Source of the DNA: Mucilaginibacter mali
GTDB taxonomy: Bacteria; Bacteroidota; Bacteroidia; Sphingobacteriales; Sphingobacteriaceae
NCBI RefSeq assembly: GCF_013283875.1
Contig: NZ_CP054139.1
Location: 4,774,001-4,838,000 of the forward strand
DNA length: 64,000 bases
Direction of reading: 5' to 3'
Position 1 is the stretch's first letter, and every line of letters begins with the position of its first letter. A model generated the notes under the pieces. That model was given only the letters and a program-made list of their open reading frames with translations. It ran no database searches and had not been told where the DNA came from. The position numbers and the translations under genes are program-made. This document shows positions 59,999 to 64,000 of this stretch, in pieces.

Positions 59999-60133
59999 CC
60001 GTTATCGCAACCATTCATTCCAAAAACTGGAATTCGTAACATCTTAGTTAACAAACAATTATTAACACCGCTTCAACAATTATTCCTTTCAAATTTCCGT
60101 TTAAGTACATATCTTGCTATATTAGTATCAGGT

Positions 60134-63100
60134 ATGAACCAACAAAGCAATTACGACCTGTTGATCGGTAAGATCAACCTGTTTATCCGCAAGTATTATT
60201 TCAATAATCTGCTGCGGGGTTTAATCTTTTTGGGTGCCGGTTTATTCTCGGCCTTTGTGGTGATCACAGTGAGCGAATACTTTGGTAATTTCAACACCAC
60301 AGCCCGTACCGCGCTGTTTTATGCCTTTATTTTACTTAACCTGGGGCTGTTGTTCTGGCTGGTGGTGCCATCGCTTTTGGCTTGGCTAAAGTTAGGCAAA
60401 ACCATTACGCACGACGAAGCCGCCGGCATCATCGGTCGGCATTTTAGCGATGTGAGCGATAAATTGCTAAATACCCTGCAACTAAAAAAACTGGCCGACC
60501 AGGATGCCCGCCACAGCCAACTGATCGAGGCCAGCATCGACCAAAAAATAGCAGACCTGAAGCCGGTGAGTTTCCCATCGGCTGTTAACCTGCGCGAAAA
60601 TAACCGTTACCTTAAATACCTCATCTTCCCGGCCGGGGTGATCTGTATTTTGGCCTTCGCCGCGCCGAGTATCCTTACCGAAAGTACCAAACGCCTCATC
60701 AACCATAATAAATATTACACTCCGCTGGCCCCGTTCCAGTTTGTAGTGCTTAATAAAAGCCTCAACGCCGTACAGGGCGAAGATGTGAACCTCGAACTGA
60801 AAATGACCGGCAGCAAGCTGCCCGCCGACGTTTATGTAGAAGTGAACGGCAATACCTTTAAACTGGACAAGGAAAACCTGGCCCGTTTCCACTACCTGTT
60901 CAGCAATTTGCAGCAAAGCACCAGCTTCCGCTTATCGGCCAATGGTTTTTATTCCGATCCATACCAGATCAAGGTAAACCTGAAACCATCGCTGCTTAAC
61001 TTTGATGTTGAACTGAGTTACCCGGCATACCTTCATAAAAAAGATGAAAGCGTGCTAAATGCCGGCGATCTGACCATCCCGGCCGGTACTACCGTAAAAT
61101 GGAAGCTGCATACCCAAAATGCCGACAGGGTGCTGTTCGCGCTGGATAATAAACCGCTTACTATCAGCAATAGCGAAAAAGGCATGTTTGAGCATACCGA
61201 GCATATCCGCGCCAACGCAGTATACTCGTTAAAGCCCGAAAGCAATACCGTGGTACGGGGCGATTCGGCCAGTTACCGTATTAATGTAATTGCCGATGAA
61301 CTACCGGCCATTACCGCTATAGAAAAGGCTGATTCTATCAGTTCGAAAGCCATTTATTTTAACGGCCGCATCCAGGACGATCATGGTTTCAGCTCACTTA
61401 CCTTCCATTACAAAAGCGGCAAGCCGGGGACAAATATCGATGAGAAAACCATCAGCAAAACGGTTAAGGCTGACCTGAGCGGAACCCAGGCCGATTTCTT
61501 TTATTTCTGGGACATGAAGGATTTAGTGGTAAAACCTGGCGACGAGCTGACCTACTATTTCGAGGTAACGGACAACGATGCCGTATCCGGCCCGAAAAAA
61601 GCCCGCACGCCCGAGCGCACCATGAAGATGCCTACCGAAAAGGAACTGGCCGATCAGTTAGAGGCCGGCAGCCGTTCGGTTAAAGAGAAGATGGCATCGG
61701 CAGTTAAAATTGCCGGTCAGTTAGAGAAAGACGCGCAAAAGCTCAACCAAACACTGCTGAATAAAAATACCCTCAGCTTTGATGAGAAGAAGCAGATAGA
61801 AGACCTGCTGCAAAAGAAAAAGGACCTGAACGACCTGATCAAAGACATCCAGGCCGAAAACAAGCGCAACCAAACCATGCGCCAGGAAAACCAGCAGCAA
61901 AGCCAGGACCTGACCGATAAGCAGAAGCAAATGGACGATCTGTTGAAAAACGTGCTCGACCCGCAGATGCAGGAAATGCTGGATAAGTTGCAGCAAATGA
62001 TGGAGATGGAACGCAAGGAACCTGCCCGCGATGCCGTTAACAAAATGCAGAACGAGAACCGCAACACCAAAAAGGAACTGGCGCGCTTGCAGGCCCTGAT
62101 GAAGAAGATGGAGTTTGATCAAAAGCTGAACCAAACCGTTAACCAACTGAATAAGCTGGCTGAAAAGCAGGAACAATTAGCTGATAAAACCCAGCAGGCA
62201 GACAAGCAGAATCCGCAGGATAAGCAAAACGCCGACAAGCAAAATCAGGATAAACAAAATGCTGATAAGCAGAACGGCGACAAGCAGAATCAGGATAAAC
62301 AGAACGCCGACAAGCAAAATCAGCAGAATGCTGACAAACAGAATCAAGATAAACAAAACGGCGATAAGCAGGATCAGGCCGATAAAGAGCAGCTGCAAAA
62401 GGAACAGGAAAAGCTAAATAAAGAGTTTGAAGAGATCCAAAAAGCGATGGAAGACCTGAAAAAACAGGACGATCAGCAGGAGGAAAAAGAGAACTTTGAT
62501 AAGCAGCAGAACGAGCAACAGAGTGTGAAGCAGGACATGCAGGACAGCAAGGAGCAGCTGCAAAAAGACAACAAATCCAAAGCATCAAAATCGCAAAAGC
62601 AGGCCGCGCAAAAAATGAAGAAGATGGCGCAAAAAATGCAGCAGGACAGCGAGCAAAGCGAACAGGAACAAAACGCTGTAGATGAGCAGCAACTGCGCGA
62701 ATTGCTGAAAAACCTGATCAACAGCTCGTTCGACCAGGAGAAGGTAATGCAAACCCTGCGCGTAACCAGCGGTAATGATCCAAACTATGTTTCCCTGGCC
62801 CAAAAGCAAAAGGATATTAAGGATAACCTGAAAACCGCCGAAGATAGCCTGTATGCGATCAGCAAGCGTGTGCCGCAGATCCAATCGACCGTGAACACCG
62901 AGATAGCCAGTATTAACGACCATATTGATAAAACGCTGGAATACCTTGGCGACCGCCGTACATCTGAAGCTAACCGCGAGCAGCAGTATACCATGACCAG
63001 CATGAACAACCTGGCCCTGATGCTGAGCGACGCGAAGGATCAGCTGCAAAATTCGATGAAAAACTCGAAAAGCGGTAAGGGTAAGGGTAAAAAGCAGTCG

Positions 63101-63661
63101 CAGCAAAGCATGCAGCAAATGGCTAAAATGCAGCAGCAGCTAAATCAAAACATGCAGCAAATGCGCGATCAGATGCAGCAGCAACAGCAGCAGGGCAACA
63201 ACCCTAATCAATCGCAAAGCCAGCACCAAAGTATGAGCGAACAGTTTGCCCGTATGGCCCGCGCCCAGCAGGAGATACGCCAGCAACTGGAAAAAATGGA
63301 CCGTGAGCAGAACAAGGATGCCCGTAATGGTTTGGGCGATCTGCAAAAAATCACCAAACAAATGGAACAAACTGAGAACGATCTCGTAAACAGGAAAATA
63401 ACGGACGAGTCGTTAAAACGTCAGCAGCAGATACAGGTGAAGCTACTGGAAGCCGAAAAGGCCGAACAGCAGCGCGAGGAAGACAATAAACGCGATAGCC
63501 ACGCCGGAAAAGACATCCCGCCGGGATATATCAAGGCACTGCAAAGCTATCAGCAGGCTAAGGCAAAACAAACCGAGCAAATAAAAACCGTACCTGCGGC
63601 ATTAAATTTGTATTACAAGCAAAAAATTAAAACGTACTTTGATCAGATCAACGCAAAATAG
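60134..63661 (+). CDS. DUF4175 family membrane protein with long coiled coil and KQN-rich repeat
   Basis: A 1175-residue protein, started at the ATG at 60134 (MNQQSNYDLLIGKINLFIRK); earlier in-frame codons would put noncoding repeat sequence before it. Two N-terminal membrane helices lie near 33-57 and 64-88 and a third near 177-195. Ig-like beta domains follow to about 490. From about 500 to the end it is coiled coil, Gln-, Lys- and Asn-rich. Residues near 690-750 are a tandem repeat of DKQN and NADKQNQ-type units. DUF4175 has no known function. It is followed by an ATPase gene 1 bp after the stop. The many reverse-strand open frames across the repeat are compositional. Confidence 0.9.
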   Translation: MNQQSNYDLLIGKINLFIRKYYFNNLLRGLIFLGAGLFSAFVVITVSEYFGNFNTTARTALFYAFILLNLGLLFWLVVPSLLAWLKLGKTITHDEAAGIIGRHFSDVSDKLLNTLQLKKLADQDARHSQLIEASIDQKIADLKPVSFPSAVNLRENNRYLKYLIFPAGVICILAFAAPSILTESTKRLINHNKYYTPLAPFQFVVLNKSLNAVQGEDVNLELKMTGSKLPADVYVEVNGNTFKLDKENLARFHYLFSNLQQSTSFRLSANGFYSDPYQIKVNLKPSLLNFDVELSYPAYLHKKDESVLNAGDLTIPAGTTVKWKLHTQNADRVLFALDNKPLTISNSEKGMFEHTEHIRANAVYSLKPESNTVVRGDSASYRINVIADELPAITAIEKADSISSKAIYFNGRIQDDHGFSSLTFHYKSGKPGTNIDEKTISKTVKADLSGTQADFFYFWDMKDLVVKPGDELTYYFEVTDNDAVSGPKKARTPERTMKMPTEKELADQLEAGSRSVKEKMASAVKIAGQLEKDAQKLNQTLLNKNTLSFDEKKQIEDLLQKKKDLNDLIKDIQAENKRNQTMRQENQQQSQDLTDKQKQMDDLLKNVLDPQMQEMLDKLQQMMEMERKEPARDAVNKMQNENRNTKKELARLQALMKKMEFDQKLNQTVNQLNKLAEKQEQLADKTQQADKQNPQDKQNADKQNQDKQNADKQNGDKQNQDKQNADKQNQQNADKQNQDKQNGDKQDQADKEQLQKEQEKLNKEFEEIQKAMEDLKKQDDQQEEKENFDKQQNEQQSVKQDMQDSKEQLQKDNKSKASKSQKQAAQKMKKMAQKMQQDSEQSEQEQNAVDEQQLRELLKNLINSSFDQEKVMQTLRVTSGNDPNYVSLAQKQKDIKDNLKTAEDSLYAISKRVPQIQSTVNTEIASINDHIDKTLEYLGDRRTSEANREQQYTMTSMNNLALMLSDAKDQLQNSMKNSKSGKGKGKKQSQQSMQQMAKMQQQLNQNMQQMRDQMQQQQQQGNNPNQSQSQHQSMSEQFARMARAQQEIRQQLEKMDREQNKDARNGLGDLQKITKQMEQTENDLVNRKITDESLKRQQQIQVKLLEAEKAEQQREEDNKRDSHAGKDIPPGYIKALQSYQQAKAKQTEQIKTVPAALNLYYKQKIKTYFDQINAK

Positions 63662-63662
63662 T

Positions 63663-64000
63663 ATGCAAGAGTCAAATTTCCCCACTACCGAGCTTTTTAC
63701 GCTGCAGTTAGCCTCGCGGTCCGAAAGCATTGCGCAGCTGGAGGTTTTGATAGAAGAAATAGCCGATAAATACCAGGTGAGCGAAGATACCTTTGCCAAT
63801 ATGATGACCTGCCTTTGCGAGGCGGTTAACAATGCCATTATGCACGGTAATAAGCAAGACCCGGATAAAAAAGTGATCGTAAACGCCGAAGTTGACAATC
63901 GCCGCATTATATGGACGGTTGCTGATGAAGGCGAAGGTTTTAACCCCGACCAAATCCCTGACCCTACCGCGCCCGAAAATTTAGAAAGCCTTTCCGGACG
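63663..64000 (+). CDS. Anti-sigma-type ATP-binding protein, HATPase (3' end outside window)
   Basis: The ATG at 63663, 1 bp after the DUF4175 stop, opens a frame to the window edge, 112 codons. The GHKL fold is visible: the N box CLCEAVNNAIMHGN with Glu53, Asn57 and His61, and the G1 box DEGEGF at 88-93. It resembles RsbW/SpoIIAB-type HATPase_c_2 proteins, which phosphorylate or bind partner proteins. Partner and pathway are not visible here. It is probably translated together with the DUF4175 protein. The cut end limits length comparison. Confidence 0.85.
   Translation, partial: MQESNFPTTELFTLQLASRSESIAQLEVLIEEIADKYQVSEDTFANMMTCLCEAVNNAIMHGNKQDPDKKVIVNAEVDNRRIIWTVADEGEGFNPDQIPDPTAPENLESLSG

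Noticed and set aside
62139..62588. Leu/Ile-rich and Cys/Ala-rich minus-strand frames across the DUF4175 gene
   Set aside because: They are the complement of the Gln/Lys/Asn-rich repeat and have no start signal or family motif.
1..64000. CRISPR array, phage genes, rRNA or tRNA genes
   Set aside because: No regularly spaced direct repeats with unique spacers, no phage structural or integrase genes, and no tRNA-like cloverleaf were recognised; repeats here are palindromic and irregularly placed.

Overview
The window looks like a chromosomal segment of a Bacteroidota bacterium, most likely Sphingobacteriaceae and close to Mucilaginibacter or Pedobacter (inference from gene content). The signs are promoters of the Bacteroidota type (TTTG about 20 bp before TAnnTTTG), very few Shine-Dalgarno sequences, a gliding/type IX secretion gene trio, a TonB-dependent receptor with a CarboxypepD-like N-terminus, DUF5686, DUF2490, DUF4175 and COG4315 proteins, and many dispersed palindromic repeats. 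Most genes are housekeeping genes in short operons.

Layout. 1-2.6 kb: end of an RNA ligase gene (rtcB) followed at once by prfH, a pair known for ribosome repair, then a convergent glycosyltransferase. 2.8-9.1 kb: catalase-peroxidase katG, a DUF5686 outer-membrane protein and kbl. 9.1-11.9 kb: a DUF6364/PIN toxin-antitoxin module packed 4 bp in front of pheS, then a Rieske-like lipoprotein lacking its cluster ligands and a TetR regulator. 12.0-13.6 kb: a complete IS4-family element with target duplication. 13.7-25 kb: slipin, EcsC-like protein, rsmA, pdxA, a large ABC-type permease, an acetyltransferase, a COG4315 lipoprotein and a tail-specific protease. 25.5-27.2 kb: an IS1182-family element. 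27.3-32.4 kb: TPR-like protein, lnt, a GIY-YIG nuclease gene bracketed by inverted repeats, rsmI and serS. 32.7-38.1 kb: DUF2490, SIMPL, M28 peptidase and small envelope genes. 38.3-43.5 kb: an iron-uptake pair (PepSY membrane protein and TonB-dependent receptor) with a mirrored operator pair, and a thioredoxin-like protein. 44.3-50.0 kb: gliding-associated surface protein, PorP/SprF and OmpA/PD40 protein. 50.4-56.2 kb: AraC regulator with DUF983, a response regulator, SprT-like protein, hemH and a YfcC transporter. 56.4-64 kb: M61 peptidase, DUF1080, DUF1801, a large DUF4175 coiled-coil protein, and the start of an anti-sigma-type ATPase cut by the window edge.

At least six families of palindromic repeats (called A to F here) fill the intergenic gaps, and most copies begin 10-16 bp after a stop codon. 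Two observations stand out. The GIY-YIG nuclease gene is enclosed by inverted copies of family A, which also occurs without a gene elsewhere in the window. The IS4 element has landed exactly in the loop of a hairpin behind a TetR gene. No CRISPR array, rRNA or tRNA was seen. I did not find a clear multi-gene system that is certainly undescribed; the GIY-YIG/repeat unit is the best candidate.
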